Shown one piece after another: positions 1-8,961 of a stretch of DNA of 64,000 nt. Origin of the DNA: Hahellaceae bacterium. GTDB taxonomy: Bacteria > Pseudomonadota > Gammaproteobacteria > Pseudomonadales > Oleiphilaceae. The notes below the pieces were generated by a model that did no database searches, had not been told where the DNA came from, and worked only from the letters and a program-made list of their open reading frames with translations. The position numbers and the translations under genes were made by a program. The stretch is taken from contig JADGDV010000001.1 of assembly GCA_016744695.1 (NCBI GenBank), forward strand, positions 62,001 to 126,000. Reading direction: 5' to 3'. The first letter of the stretch is position 1, and each line of letters begins with the position of its first letter.

Positions 1-1
1 A

Positions 2-838
2 GCACCAGGATCGTATAACATTGAAGTAGCCAAGAATGGTTATTCCAGCTGGAATTCAAACGTCACTGTTCGCAAAGGCGATAACACAACACTTAAAGCA
101 CGCTTAGATCATTATACAGCGGTTGATTACAGAAATGGTGAGTGGATAAACGGCATCACTACAGGCGAAGGAACTTATCTTGCAGACGATGGTACGCACT
201 TTGATGGGGGCTTCGTTAATGGTAAGTTCCACGGCATTGGCAATGTTCGCTACACCGATGGCACAGAGTATCGAGGAGAATGGTTTGAAGGTAATATGCA
301 AGGAGATGGAACGCTTCTTACAAGCCTAGGCGATAACTTTGTTGGTATATTCAAAGACAACGAGTTTAATGGTGACGGAACTCTGACAAAGGCCAACGGT
401 GACATCTATACCGGTTACTGGGTGAATGGCTCTTTGAACGGTCAAGGCTCCTTAACAACTAAAGATGGTCTATTATATGTAGGTGGGTTCTCTGATAACC
501 AGTTTCATGGTGATGGTTCACTCACTTACCCTGATGGACGCTACTATGAAGGCTCCTTTTCCAAAGGTCAATTCCACGGAAAAGGTACTGAAATTTATTC
601 TAATGGGAAGAAATATTCCGGTCAGTTTATGGAAGGTCAGTATCACGGAAAGGGTGAGATAATGAACCCTAACGGGAGTAAAATCACCGGAACATTTAAG
701 TTTGGTCAACCTTTTGGTAAAGCGACACTCACAACACCACAAGGCGAAATATTTACAGCAAGAACAACAGATCCAGGAGTATGTTACCGCTTGAAAAGCT
801 ATAGGGCGACACAATGCCCTCCCATGGAAGGCTGGTAA
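2..838 (+). CDS. PEGA/MORN-repeat protein, 5'-truncated by window edge
   Basis: The frame is open to the left edge, so the true start is outside the window; the first in-frame ATG (296) lies in the middle of the repeats and is not the start. The first ~35 visible residues (PGSYNIEVAKNGY... followed by a VTVRKGDNTTLKARL-type strand) resemble the end of a PEGA domain, a small beta-fold common in bacterial surface and secreted proteins. They are followed by about nine MORN-type repeats with the pattern DG..Y.G.F..G.FHG.G, for example GRYYEGSFSKGQFHGKG. The C-terminus has two cysteines (GVCYRLKSYRATQCPP) that could form a disulfide. MORN repeats form an extended beta-hairpin stack used for protein or membrane contacts; the partner cannot be told from the sequence. 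The next gene begins 39 bases after the stop on the same strand, so the two may be co-transcribed. Function unknown. Confidence 0.8.
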   Translation, partial: APGSYNIEVAKNGYSSWNSNVTVRKGDNTTLKARLDHYTAVDYRNGEWINGITTGEGTYLADDGTHFDGGFVNGKFHGIGNVRYTDGTEYRGEWFEGNMQGDGTLLTSLGDNFVGIFKDNEFNGDGTLTKANGDIYTGYWVNGSLNGQGSLTTKDGLLYVGGFSDNQFHGDGSLTYPDGRYYEGSFSKGQFHGKGTEIYSNGKKYSGQFMEGQYHGKGEIMNPNGSKITGTFKFGQPFGKATLTTPQGEIFTARTTDPGVCYRLKSYRATQCPPMEGW

Positions 839-877
839 TAACGGTAATTTAGATGGTTTTAAAACCGAGGTTTGGAA

Positions 878-1966
878 ATGACAATTAAAAGTGCATTATT
901 GGTTGATGACTCAAAAGTGGCAAGATTTGCCTTGAGTAAATTGCTAGAGAAGATTGATCTTAATGTCAGTATGGCTGGCTCTGCGGAAGAAGCGTTAGAT
1001 TATCTTAGTTCCCATGATAACCCTGATGTTATCTTCATGGATCATTTAATGCCTGGCATGAATGGTGTTGAGGCAACTAGGGCAATCAAGAGCAATCCTG
1101 AGACCTCCGCTATTCCTATTATTATGTGCACTTCAAAAAAATCTGAAGAGTTTGCAGATGATGCTAAAGAATATGGTATTTATAGTATTCTCACTAAGCC
1201 ACCTCAACCCAAAGGGCTTAGTTCGATGATTGAAGAACTGGGGTATGCTGTTGAAAAAGGCGAACTACCTCAACCAGAGCTAGACCTTATTAATGGTGGA
1301 TCGAAAGATGATACCCTTGCCGAAGCATTGCCAGTAGAAGCAGACAATAATATCACTGCAAATCAAGAGATGCTTAATAACGGTATGGTTGCTCTTCCTA
1401 CAGAGATGATTGAGCAGGTTGCCCGTTCTGCTGTTAAATCAAATGTTAACAATCGCTTACACGAGCTATTAAGCAATTTGTTCGATGAACAATATGATCA
1501 TCTGAAGCGTATTCTTGATGAATCAAAAACTGAACATGATGTGCGTCTCGCAGGTACATTTGATTCTTTTTCTACTCAAATAAATGAAAAAACAAATGCA
1601 GTAAAAGAAGAGATTGCAGCAGAAGTTAGTTTATTTATTAGCAGTCAACTTGCTGAACTTAAAACAGAGATTTTAAGCAATCAAGGAACTCAAGGTTTAT
1701 CGTCCGAGCAAATGGATGAGCTTAAAGACCACATGACCTCTGTACAGTCTATTGATACTGAGTTCTGGCAAACGCTTCAATCAGAAGCGATACAGCAAGC
1801 TCATGATATCTCGAGAGAAACGGCAGAAGATATCGCTCAGAGAACTATTGACCTTTATACCCAAAACCAACGTTCATCATCTAATAAGATTTACGTTATC
1901 GCTTTGGCTACAAGTATTGGTGTATTTAGTGCTGGCATTGCTTTTCTTTCAGGTATTTTAGGATAG
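878..1966 (+). CDS. Response regulator with coiled-coil and C-terminal membrane anchor
   Basis: About 362 residues. Residues 1-120 are a receiver domain: the acidic pair in LLVDDSK, the phospho-acceptor Asp in [13 protein letters not shown], the switch Thr/Ser in MCTSKK and the conserved Lys in LTKPPQP are all present, so it should accept phosphate. There is no DNA-binding or enzymatic output domain. Residues ~160-335 are polar and helical with heptad character, and the extreme C-terminus ([20 protein letters not shown]) is one hydrophobic segment, giving a tail-anchored topology with the receiver in the cytoplasm. I chose ATG 878 because GAGG at 867-870 is properly spaced for it; an in-frame TTG at 872 is too close. 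No histidine kinase gene is adjacent. It follows the MORN protein and is ended by a hairpin terminator. It may act as an adaptor for a membrane-associated complex. Confidence 0.85.
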   Translation: MTIKSALLVDDSKVARFALSKLLEKIDLNVSMAGSAEEALDYLSSHDNPDVIFMDHLMPGMNGVEATRAIKSNPETSAIPIIMCTSKKSEEFADDAKEYGIYSILTKPPQPKGLSSMIEELGYAVEKGELPQPELDLINGGSKDDTLAEALPVEADNNITANQEMLNNGMVALPTEMIEQVARSAVKSNVNNRLHELLSNLFDEQYDHLKRILDESKTEHDVRLAGTFDSFSTQINEKTNAVKEEIAAEVSLFISSQLAELKTEILSNQGTQGLSSEQMDELKDHMTSVQSIDTEFWQTLQSEAIQQAHDISRETAEDIAQRTIDLYTQNQRSSSNKIYVIALATSIGVFSAGIAFLSGILG

Positions 1967-1993
1967 ATTGAACAAATAAGTTTTGCTTTAAAC

Positions 1994-2035
1994 AACACCT
2001 TTACTATTCTCTTATTGGCGGGTAGTAAGGGTGTT
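1994..2035 (+). terminator. Hairpin terminator between convergent genes
   Basis: AACACCTTTACTA (1994-2006) pairs with TAGTAAGGGTGTT (2023-2035), 13 pairs with one G-T wobble and a 16-base loop, followed by TTTATTT. It lies between the end of the response regulator and the end of the convergent GGDEF-EAL gene and may serve both strands. Confidence 0.7.
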
Positions 2036-2038
2036 TAT

Positions 2039-4918
2039 TTAACTATTACTCTTCAACAACTCAAGCAAAGCATCAAAAGGAACAGGTTTACTATAAAAGT
2101 AGCCTTGATAAGTACCACAACCATGCCCCTCTAAAAACAATAGTTGCCCTTCAGTCTCAACACCTTCAGCCAATACAGACATGTTCAGCTCTTTAGCTAG
2201 TGTAATTATTGCTACCGTTATCGCAGCATCACTGGCATCAATGCCAATATCCTTGATAAATGAACGATCTATTTTTAGCGTGTCTACCGGGAAGTTTTTA
2301 AGATAGCTTAAAGAAGAGTATCCGGTGCCGAAATCATCTATCGCCAAGGTCACCCCTAGCGCCCTAAGAGCATTGAGAGACTCTACCGTAGCACTCACAT
2401 CCTCAATAAGCATACTCTCAGTAAGTTCAAGCTCAATAAGCCCGGCATTAAGCCCCGTTTTTTTAAGTTTATGAGCAACAGATTCAATTAAATTCTCTGA
2501 CTTTCTAAACTGACAAACGGATAAGTTAATGGCCATAGTCAAAGGCTCAGGTAATAAGGATTGAAGTTTCTCCGCATCATTAAATGCCTGCTCCAATACC
2601 CACTCACCAATTTTATCCATTAAACCGCACTCTTCTGCCACGGGTATAAACTTATCAGGTGGTATATATTCACCCTCTTCAACCCAGCGAATAAGTGCTT
2701 CTACACCTTTAACCTGCCCCGTTTCCACATCGACCTGTGGTTGATAAAAAAGCTCAAAATCTTGTTGCTGTACGGCTATTTTGAGCCTACGTTCAAGGTT
2801 TAATTGCCTTAATGCCCGCTCATTCATTTCACGGGTATAAAATTGGAAATTATTCCGTCCCTCTGATTTTGCATGATACATTGCAAGATCAGCACTCCTT
2901 AAAAGATCCTCTCCCTCTCCACCATCAAGTGGATACATACTGATTCCCACGCTAGCGGACACCGTTATTGAACTACCCAATAAATCAATTGGCTCTCTGA
3001 TTTTATCAAGCAAACTCTCCGTGAAGAAAACAACCTCTTTCATATCTTGAATATTGGGTAAGATAATTATAAATTCATCCCCCCCCAGCCGTGCTACCGT
3101 CCCCCCTTCACTCACATTCTGCATTAAAGTAGAGGCAACCTGTTTAATTAATGTATCACCAGCCTGATACCCCATTGAATCATTAATATTTTTAAACTTA
3201 TCAATATCAATCATCAATACAGCGGTATAAGAGTAGTTTCTGGATGATATATTAATAGCCTGTTTCAAACGGTCATGTAACAAACGGCGGTTAGGCAACT
3301 CAGTTAACGAGTCATAGAAAGCCAGCTGCTCAATTTTATCCTGCGCTTGCCTAAGCGCAGTATAATCAACGGAAGTTGAAACATATTGAACAATTCTGCC
3401 CTCATCATCTCTAATGGGCGATATAGTATCCATCGACCAATAATCCTCACCCGTCTTTTTGGTATTTTTGAACTCTCCCCGCCACTTCACACCCTTTTTT
3501 AAATCAACAAAAACCTTATTAAACTTCTCAATTTCAACCTTATTTCTACATAAAATAGAGGGGGATTTACCTATTATTTCTTCAAGTCGATAGCCTGTAA
3601 GCAAAGTAAATTTAGGGTTAACGTATTCAACAATACCTTCAGCGTTCATTATAGTCACCGCATCAGCGCTCTGGTCGATGGCACTAGATAATAAGCGGAG
3701 TCTCTTTTGGGCGGTATTACGCTTATGCTCAATATCAAAGTTTTTAAGCGCATAACTTAAATCTTCAGATAGGTTGGTCAGAAGCTGCTCCAACCTTTCA
3801 TCAAACATATTATCTTGAGCTGAATATAGGACTAAAACGGCACCAACATGTCCATCTAGCATTAATGGCACAGACGCCACCGAGTGATACCCCCTTGATA
3901 AAGCACTCTCTCTCCAGGGTTTAAAGCCTTGCTCATTAGAAATATCATTAATACAAACTACTTTCTGTTCATTTATAGAGCGAATAACAGGTCCTCGACT
4001 AAAAGCATCAACACCTAACTTAATATCAAGGCTATTTACGTAGCCATTGTCCTCACCAGAAAAACAAATTGGTACCACTTCATTTCCAGCTAGCTCTCCA
4101 ATCCAGGCTAATAAAAAACCGCCATCTGCCGAAGCGACGCCACAAATATCCTCGTATAACTTACTTTTATTTTTCACCCGAGTAATAGCGCGATTTGACT
4201 GTGTTAATAATTCATATAGCCGATTTAATTGCTCAATACTACGCTGTGCTTTTTGCCTGCGAGTTAGGTCTCGGCCAACGGCTAAGACCAATATTCGCCC
4301 TTCACTTAAAACCTTTGTTAAAGCAATTTCTACCTGAGTTCTTGTATTGTCTTTTTTATATGCGTCTGTAGTAAATAAAACACGATTTTCTGTTGATATA
4401 GCTTTTTCAAATTTTTCTCGCATCAAGGCCATATCTTTGGGGTGAATCAACTCCAAAGACATTCCCAGCATATCTTCCCGAGAATAATTTAATGCCCTAG
4501 ACCCTGCAGGATTAACATCCACATAGCACATGGTTTCAGGGTCGACCAAATAAATACCTTCGAAAGCATGGGCTGCCAAACTACTCAAGTGTTCTTTTTT
4601 CTCACCGACTGACCGATGAATTTTAAATAACTCATCTAGTTCTCTGTGAGTTTTTCTGCTTAGTAACAACAGTCCCATGGCAAAGCCCACAGCACTTAAT
4701 GTTATCGCCGTTTGAACAGAATAGCTGGTAATTGCGATGACATAAGAGATGGGAATAAAACTTAAAAAAATAACAAGCAAAAACAACGTAGCAACAATCG
4801 TGCTCCGACGCCTTACTTTAAAGAAGTGATTGAAACTGATACAAGCTACTGCAAGCCAAATAGTTGCGGTAATCACTTTAAGCGAGAGAAGAAAATCTAT
4901 TCCCATAGATACAGACAC
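2039..4918 (-). CDS. Membrane PAS-GAF-PAS-GGDEF-EAL protein (c-di-GMP turnover)
   Basis: 959 residues. Order: about three N-terminal transmembrane helices (residues ~8-86), PAS (~110-225), GAF (~240-395), PAS (~408-525), GGDEF (~527-695) and EAL (~705-955). The cyclase signature GGDEF (612-616) is intact, but there is no RxxD inhibitory site five residues before it, so product inhibition is unlikely. The phosphodiesterase half retains EAL (740-742), DDFGTGYSSL and AEGVET, which are the metal- and substrate-binding motifs. Either or both activities may operate, with the GAF and PAS domains sensing small ligands or redox state. The annotated start is a GTG; an ATG four codons downstream is equally possible because neither has a clear ribosome-binding site. 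It lies downstream of the seven-gene lipid operon on the same strand, separated by 89 bases. Confidence 0.92.
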   Translation of the reverse strand: MSVSMGIDFLLSLKVITATIWLAVACISFNHFFKVRRRSTIVATLFLLVIFLSFIPISYVIAITSYSVQTAITLSAVGFAMGLLLLSRKTHRELDELFKIHRSVGEKKEHLSSLAAHAFEGIYLVDPETMCYVDVNPAGSRALNYSREDMLGMSLELIHPKDMALMREKFEKAISTENRVLFTTDAYKKDNTRTQVEIALTKVLSEGRILVLAVGRDLTRRQKAQRSIEQLNRLYELLTQSNRAITRVKNKSKLYEDICGVASADGGFLLAWIGELAGNEVVPICFSGEDNGYVNSLDIKLGVDAFSRGPVIRSINEQKVVCINDISNEQGFKPWRESALSRGYHSVASVPLMLDGHVGAVLVLYSAQDNMFDERLEQLLTNLSEDLSYALKNFDIEHKRNTAQKRLRLLSSAIDQSADAVTIMNAEGIVEYVNPKFTLLTGYRLEEIIGKSPSILCRNKVEIEKFNKVFVDLKKGVKWRGEFKNTKKTGEDYWSMDTISPIRDDEGRIVQYVSTSVDYTALRQAQDKIEQLAFYDSLTELPNRRLLHDRLKQAINISSRNYSYTAVLMIDIDKFKNINDSMGYQAGDTLIKQVASTLMQNVSEGGTVARLGGDEFIIILPNIQDMKEVVFFTESLLDKIREPIDLLGSSITVSASVGISMYPLDGGEGEDLLRSADLAMYHAKSEGRNNFQFYTREMNERALRQLNLERRLKIAVQQQDFELFYQPQVDVETGQVKGVEALIRWVEEGEYIPPDKFIPVAEECGLMDKIGEWVLEQAFNDAEKLQSLLPEPLTMAINLSVCQFRKSENLIESVAHKLKKTGLNAGLIELELTESMLIEDVSATVESLNALRALGVTLAIDDFGTGYSSLSYLKNFPVDTLKIDRSFIKDIGIDASDAAITVAIITLAKELNMSVLAEGVETEGQLLFLEGHGCGTYQGYFYSKPVPFDALLELLKSNS

Positions 4919-5007
4919 TTACTACTGTTTCGTTAAAGTTAAAAAGCCAATTTACACATTCAGATTAGCCCAACATAGAGTTAAAGTCTTTAAAAACTTT
5001 AGTAAGG

Positions 5008-5553
5008 TTATAAATAAGATTTCTTTAATCGAAACCAATATAAAATACGTTTAACCAAAAGAGCAATAAAGGGGAAAAACATCAAAACAAAAAGATAAGT
5101 GAGCGCCGGTAAGTCTAATAAAATGGCATAGACTAAAGCAAAGCCAAAGGCAGAATCTAATTGATCCATAGCGATAAACCATAGGCGTCCACGTGAAGGC
5201 GTCGCTCCAGGTTCAATCCCTACACTCCGTTTAATGTACGAGTTGGGAAGTTCAAAAAGAACATACCCAAAACCCAACGATAACCCCAGCACTACTAAAG
5301 AAACATCTGATAAGGTTAATGCTAAACGATCAGGTAATATATTTGATAACGAACCTAGCAACAGAGCTCCTGGCACGGTCACCAAAGGCATCACTATAAT
5401 GCCTCTCCATGTTTTATTTTTGCCAAATGCTTTCTCTGCAATGGCAACCTTTAACGATGGCCACCAGTCATTTGCAACAAAAAACATGTGTGTAACACCA
5501 CCAACAACAATGGGTAATGTTAGCCAAAGAGCAATGACAACCGTTTCAAACAT
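5008..5553 (-). CDS. CarS-like (CDP-archaeol synthase family, DUF46) membrane protein
   Basis: 181 residues with four to five hydrophobic helices. It carries the hallmarks of the CarS/DUF46 family: FGKNKTWRG (43-51), a glycine-rich helix followed by LFELPNSYIKRSVGIEPG, and the acidic pair in MDQLDSAFG (129-137). Characterised archaeal CarS transfers CMP from CTP to 2,3-di-O-geranylgeranylglyceryl phosphate, making the activated lipid for head-group attachment. Bacterial homologues exist and their substrate is mostly unknown, so the archaeal reaction should not be assumed. It is the last gene of the seven-gene operon, 23 bases after a CDP-alcohol phosphatidyltransferase, the enzyme class that would consume a CDP-lipid. 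I infer that the pair activates and then couples a lipid alcohol or phosphate made by the upstream genes. Confidence 0.75.
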   Translation of the reverse strand: MFETVVIALWLTLPIVVGGVTHMFFVANDWWPSLKVAIAEKAFGKNKTWRGIIVMPLVTVPGALLLGSLSNILPDRLALTLSDVSLVVLGLSLGFGYVLFELPNSYIKRSVGIEPGATPSRGRLWFIAMDQLDSAFGFALVYAILLDLPALTYLFVLMFFPFIALLVKRILYWFRLKKSYL

Positions 5554-5576
5554 ATCTAATCTCTAACATACATAAA

Positions 5577-6197
5577 TTAGCCGCCAAAAAGTCCGGCAAC
5601 GAAGAAAACCAATGATCCACCTAATACAAGACTCACAATCACATTAATGCTTGAAAACTTGAAAAATGGGCCATTAAATATCATTAAAAAACTAGCAACA
5701 GGATAGACAAATAAAAGCAATATAAACGTAAGAGAGTGACCGATCACCCATGAAAGAATATATGCGCCTCCTAAAATAAAATTAAGCCAAAAAACAGGCA
5801 TGCCCAAATAGGCTAGGTTACCATTTTCGTCTTTCATATTACCTGTCTGGTTAAATACCGAGAGTCTTAATATTCCGCAACAAAGGACTAAAACAAGTAA
5901 AATGGATTCTAGTAAGCCGTTAAACCCCCAAAAGTACGCAATAAACCCAGGCACAATGAGGTAATCAAGTACATCAACGAAACTATCTAAATAACGACCA
6001 AACTCACTCTCATAACCGTATTTTCTTGCTAAGATGCCATCAAATGCATCAATAAGCATCGCAAGATAAAGTGCAGACAATGCATAAGCTATTTGATGCT
6101 CAAAGGCAAAATATAAACTAGCAAAGGCAACCCAAACACCACTAAGAGTTAACCAATCTACGGAGTTTAGTGACACTATCAGCAGAGGTTTTTTCAT
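5577..6197 (-). CDS. CDP-alcohol phosphatidyltransferase
   Basis: 206 residues, about six transmembrane helices. The complete family signature is present: D50-xx-D53-G54-xx-A57-R58-x8-G67-xxx-D71-xxx-D75 (within DAFDGILARKYG and FGRYLDSFVD). These residues bind the divalent metal and the CDP-alcohol. The family moves a phosphatidyl-type group from a CDP-linked donor to an alcohol such as serine, inositol phosphate or glycerol phosphate; the sequence does not fix the acceptor. The start codon overlaps the stop of the upstream ligase by four bases (ATGA type), and the CarS-like gene follows 23 bases later, so translation is probably coupled. Since housekeeping pssA and pgsA are normally elsewhere, this is more likely a specialised copy serving the operon. 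Confidence 0.85.
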   Translation of the reverse strand: MKKPLLIVSLNSVDWLTLSGVWVAFASLYFAFEHQIAYALSALYLAMLIDAFDGILARKYGYESEFGRYLDSFVDVLDYLIVPGFIAYFWGFNGLLESILLVLVLCCGILRLSVFNQTGNMKDENGNLAYLGMPVFWLNFILGGAYILSWVIGHSLTFILLLFVYPVASFLMIFNGPFFKFSSINVIVSLVLGGSLVFFVAGLFGG

Positions 6198-7849
6198 AAC
6201 CTTTTTCTCAGTTTCGATCTATCAATTTTGCTGTTATGTCGATTATCGACCGGTATTTTATCTATACAAACAACGTTTATTCCGCTTAGTTTCTCGTCGA
6301 TTAAACGCTTCATAATTGAGTGCTTAAGTTTAAGTTCAGCCTGTTTATTCGCACTATTACTACTCTCACCAAATTCTACCTCGAACACTAATACCGGATT
6401 ATTAGTTGATTCTCGCTGAATCAGCGCAGATCTTCTAACACCTTTTATTGCATCAACCTTACATTCAAGCGGATAAGTTAGAATAGTATGGCCTTGATAC
6501 ATAATAGAGTCCGACTGCCGCCCCATTAACCAGATGCGCCCAAGGTCATCTATTCGAGCTATATCACCTGTCCGGTGCCACACAGAGCCATCATTACACT
6601 TTATTTTATTTTCTTTTGTCGCCTCTAAATTGCCAACATAACCTTTGAGTACATGTTTACCTTTTACAACTAGCTCACCGATACCGGCGGAATAAGGTGC
6701 AAGCGTATCATCTTTAATTTGATCTACATCTTCAGGTAACTTTACGATCAACACCTTTGATTGATGTGCAGGCACGCCAACAAGGTAACCATGCTTCTGT
6801 TCTTTTATTACCTCGTTTATATTAACACTGGCAATAGGCTCTGCTTCAGTAGATCCATAAACAACTTGGCAGAACACTCCAGGAAAAGAATCTTTCAATT
6901 TGCGCGCTAATTTTACCGTGACCGGTGCACCACCTAGGCTAATGCTATTCAAGGGTAAACACTTATTTTTTTCGGTTTGAACCAAGAGAGCAGCATCGGC
7001 AAGTCGCTCAACAAACGCGGGAGCTCCACTTAGTCTTGTTACATTGCACTGTTTAATTTGCTGAATAACCAAGTGACCATCACTGTTACCAGGGGCTGAG
7101 AAATCTATTGCTGGTAATACACTGGGCATGCCACAACATAAATTATGCAATACAACTACAGGCAACGAAGTCATATCAATATCATCAGGGTTATCTTGCC
7201 AGTGTTCCCTGATAGCTATGTGTTGTTGAATAAGGCTGTCATGAGTCCGGTCAGCCCCTTTGGGCGACCCCGTACTCCCAGATGTAAATGATATTAAGCC
7301 ACGTTCGCTTTCATTTATAAGAACACAAGGTAAAGCCACTTTACTAGGTGTTATAATTGTTTCTATCACCACATCAAGTACATCAACACCCAACACGCTT
7401 TTATCTGCAGATATACATTTTTTACCCCAAAAAGCAGGAAGCAACCAGCGTAAACGTAGCAATGTAGATGATGCGATAATCAGCTTCGCATTGCTTTCTT
7501 TTAAAGCCCCTAACATTTTCTTGGGCCCCATCCCTGTATCAATAAACACAGGAACCATACCTTCAGCCAACAAAGCGATTACTATTGCATACAGATTCAC
7601 GCAAGGTTTAAACATGACCACTACACGGTCCTGCTTTCTCAACCCTTCTTTTTTAAATAATGCTCTAATTTGATTAATACGAAATCCAAAATCACCAAAC
7701 GAAATCTCTTCAAACTTAATAATTTCACTATTTTCGACCTGGAGTGGAATACTTAGTGCGGTTACATCAGGCTGAATAAAGCTGTGTCTGAGTATGAGCT
7801 CTGCAAAATTACCTGACTCAGGCACAGTAGAAGAGACAATTTTATGCAT
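6194..7849 (-). CDS. OleC-like AMP-dependent ligase / acyl-adenylating enzyme
   Basis: 551 residues of the ANL superfamily. Visible motifs: phosphate loop FTSGSTGSPKG (188-198), adenine-binding YGSTEAEP (331-338), HRTGD (425-429) and a C-terminal catalytic-type Lys541 in SKIDRSKL. The segment VPVFIDTGMG near residue 100 resembles OleC-type enzymes, which adenylate beta-hydroxy acids and close them to beta-lactones, and related fatty acyl ligases. Substrate prediction from motifs alone is not safe: it may form an acyl-CoA, an acyl-adenylate for the neighbouring GNAT protein, or a lactone. Its start codon shares one base with the stop of the GNAT gene (TAATG) and its stop overlaps the next start, so it belongs firmly to the operon. 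Mevalonate, the product expected from the HMG-CoA reductase, is itself a beta-hydroxy acid, which makes an OleC-type reaction worth considering. Confidence 0.82.
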   Translation of the reverse strand: MHKIVSSTVPESGNFAELILRHSFIQPDVTALSIPLQVENSEIIKFEEISFGDFGFRINQIRALFKKEGLRKQDRVVVMFKPCVNLYAIVIALLAEGMVPVFIDTGMGPKKMLGALKESNAKLIIASSTLLRLRWLLPAFWGKKCISADKSVLGVDVLDVVIETIITPSKVALPCVLINESERGLISFTSGSTGSPKGADRTHDSLIQQHIAIREHWQDNPDDIDMTSLPVVVLHNLCCGMPSVLPAIDFSAPGNSDGHLVIQQIKQCNVTRLSGAPAFVERLADAALLVQTEKNKCLPLNSISLGGAPVTVKLARKLKDSFPGVFCQVVYGSTEAEPIASVNINEVIKEQKHGYLVGVPAHQSKVLIVKLPEDVDQIKDDTLAPYSAGIGELVVKGKHVLKGYVGNLEATKENKIKCNDGSVWHRTGDIARIDDLGRIWLMGRQSDSIMYQGHTILTYPLECKVDAIKGVRRSALIQRESTNNPVLVFEVEFGESSNSANKQAELKLKHSIMKRLIDEKLSGINVVCIDKIPVDNRHNSKIDRSKLRKRL

Positions 7850-8961
7850 TATAAGTCCTTAGTAAACAGTGCATACTCATGAGACCAGTCACCTGGTTGA
7901 GAAAAGAACATTTTACCCACTCTTGCAGAAGGGTTATCTGCTCTAACCAGTGTGGCAGCACCGTAAGTATAATTATCTTGAATCCATTGCATCATTAAAT
8001 AGCTCATTACCGAGAACAGACCACTTTTTCTAAATGCAGGGCTGACGCCCCCACTCTTCCCCAGCGCTAAAGGACTTTTAAGAAATTTGAAATGCTCATT
8101 GCAGTTAAGCTCAGCCGCACTTACTTTCTGTGCTGAAGATTGTTTAATTAATGGTGAGTAATCAGGAAACGCGACAAAAAAGCCGGCTATTTTATTATCT
8201 GGCCCCACTGCTAACACTGAACTTTTAGGGCAAAAGCGCGAAGCAAAAGAGCGACCAAAACCTTTCTCAAACGCGTCAAAACTTATTCCAGAATAAGCAA
8301 AATTATCTTTAAATATTTCATCCACATTTTGAAATATTTCAGGCAAGTTATCCAACCAATATTCTGGAGTAAGTCGGCAAAATATAACCCCCTGTTCTTC
8401 AAGTTTTTTTAATGCAGGCTCCATCATCGGTGCAGCGCATTCCACTTTACCTTTTTGTAATCCAAACCAGCTGTAAAACCGCTTAGAAACATCATAGCCA
8501 AGTTGATTCATCAACTTAGGGTAATATTCTGGGTTATAGGGTTCTCCAGGAAAATAACCATGTTGGTGGCCCGTTAAACGAAGACGATATAAACCAAAGG
8601 TATTAAAATTTATTGGCCCATATATTACTTCAGCACCACATTGTTTAGACCAAGATTCAAAACGGTCAAATACATCCTTATTAGTATCAAAACAATTAAG
8701 CGTTTCCCAATAACCAAAATAGGCAACTTTTTTACCATCGATAAGCTGATCTGGATTATAAAACCCTGCCAAACGGGTACTTTCATCGACAATATCAAGC
8801 CAAGTTATATTTTTTCCATTAAAGAAACTATGCTCTGCCGAAAACAGTACTTGTAATTGAGTTTCACTTTCTTTTACCCAATGCTCATCGTTAGCGTAAA
8901 CAGTTTTAGCAACGTTAAAGAACGATGAGGGTAGCTGCTTGGCGGGATTCCACTCACTCAT
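7849..8961 (-). CDS. Double-GNAT-fold acyltransferase-like protein
   Basis: 370 residues. The N-terminal half matches a little-studied GNAT-like family recognisable by Y..D..WV near residue 22, a glycine/aromatic core, YGPINFN (114-120) and YNPEYY (142-147). The C-terminal half (~190-365) contains a second GNAT-like module ending in GGVSPAFRKSGLFSVMSYLM. I cannot see the strict acetyl-CoA pyrophosphate loop R/QxxGxG/A in its canonical form, so donor and activity are uncertain. It overlaps the dikinase gene by eight bases upstream and the ligase gene by one base downstream, which suggests a stoichiometric partner. A plausible role is transfer of an acyl group activated by the adjacent ligase; a structural role is also possible. 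Confidence 0.65.
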   Translation of the reverse strand: MSEWNPAKQLPSSFFNVAKTVYANDEHWVKESETQLQVLFSAEHSFFNGKNITWLDIVDESTRLAGFYNPDQLIDGKKVAYFGYWETLNCFDTNKDVFDRFESWSKQCGAEVIYGPINFNTFGLYRLRLTGHQHGYFPGEPYNPEYYPKLMNQLGYDVSKRFYSWFGLQKGKVECAAPMMEPALKKLEEQGVIFCRLTPEYWLDNLPEIFQNVDEIFKDNFAYSGISFDAFEKGFGRSFASRFCPKSSVLAVGPDNKIAGFFVAFPDYSPLIKQSSAQKVSAAELNCNEHFKFLKSPLALGKSGGVSPAFRKSGLFSVMSYLMMQWIQDNYTYGAATLVRADNPSARVGKMFFSQPGDWSHEYALFTKDL

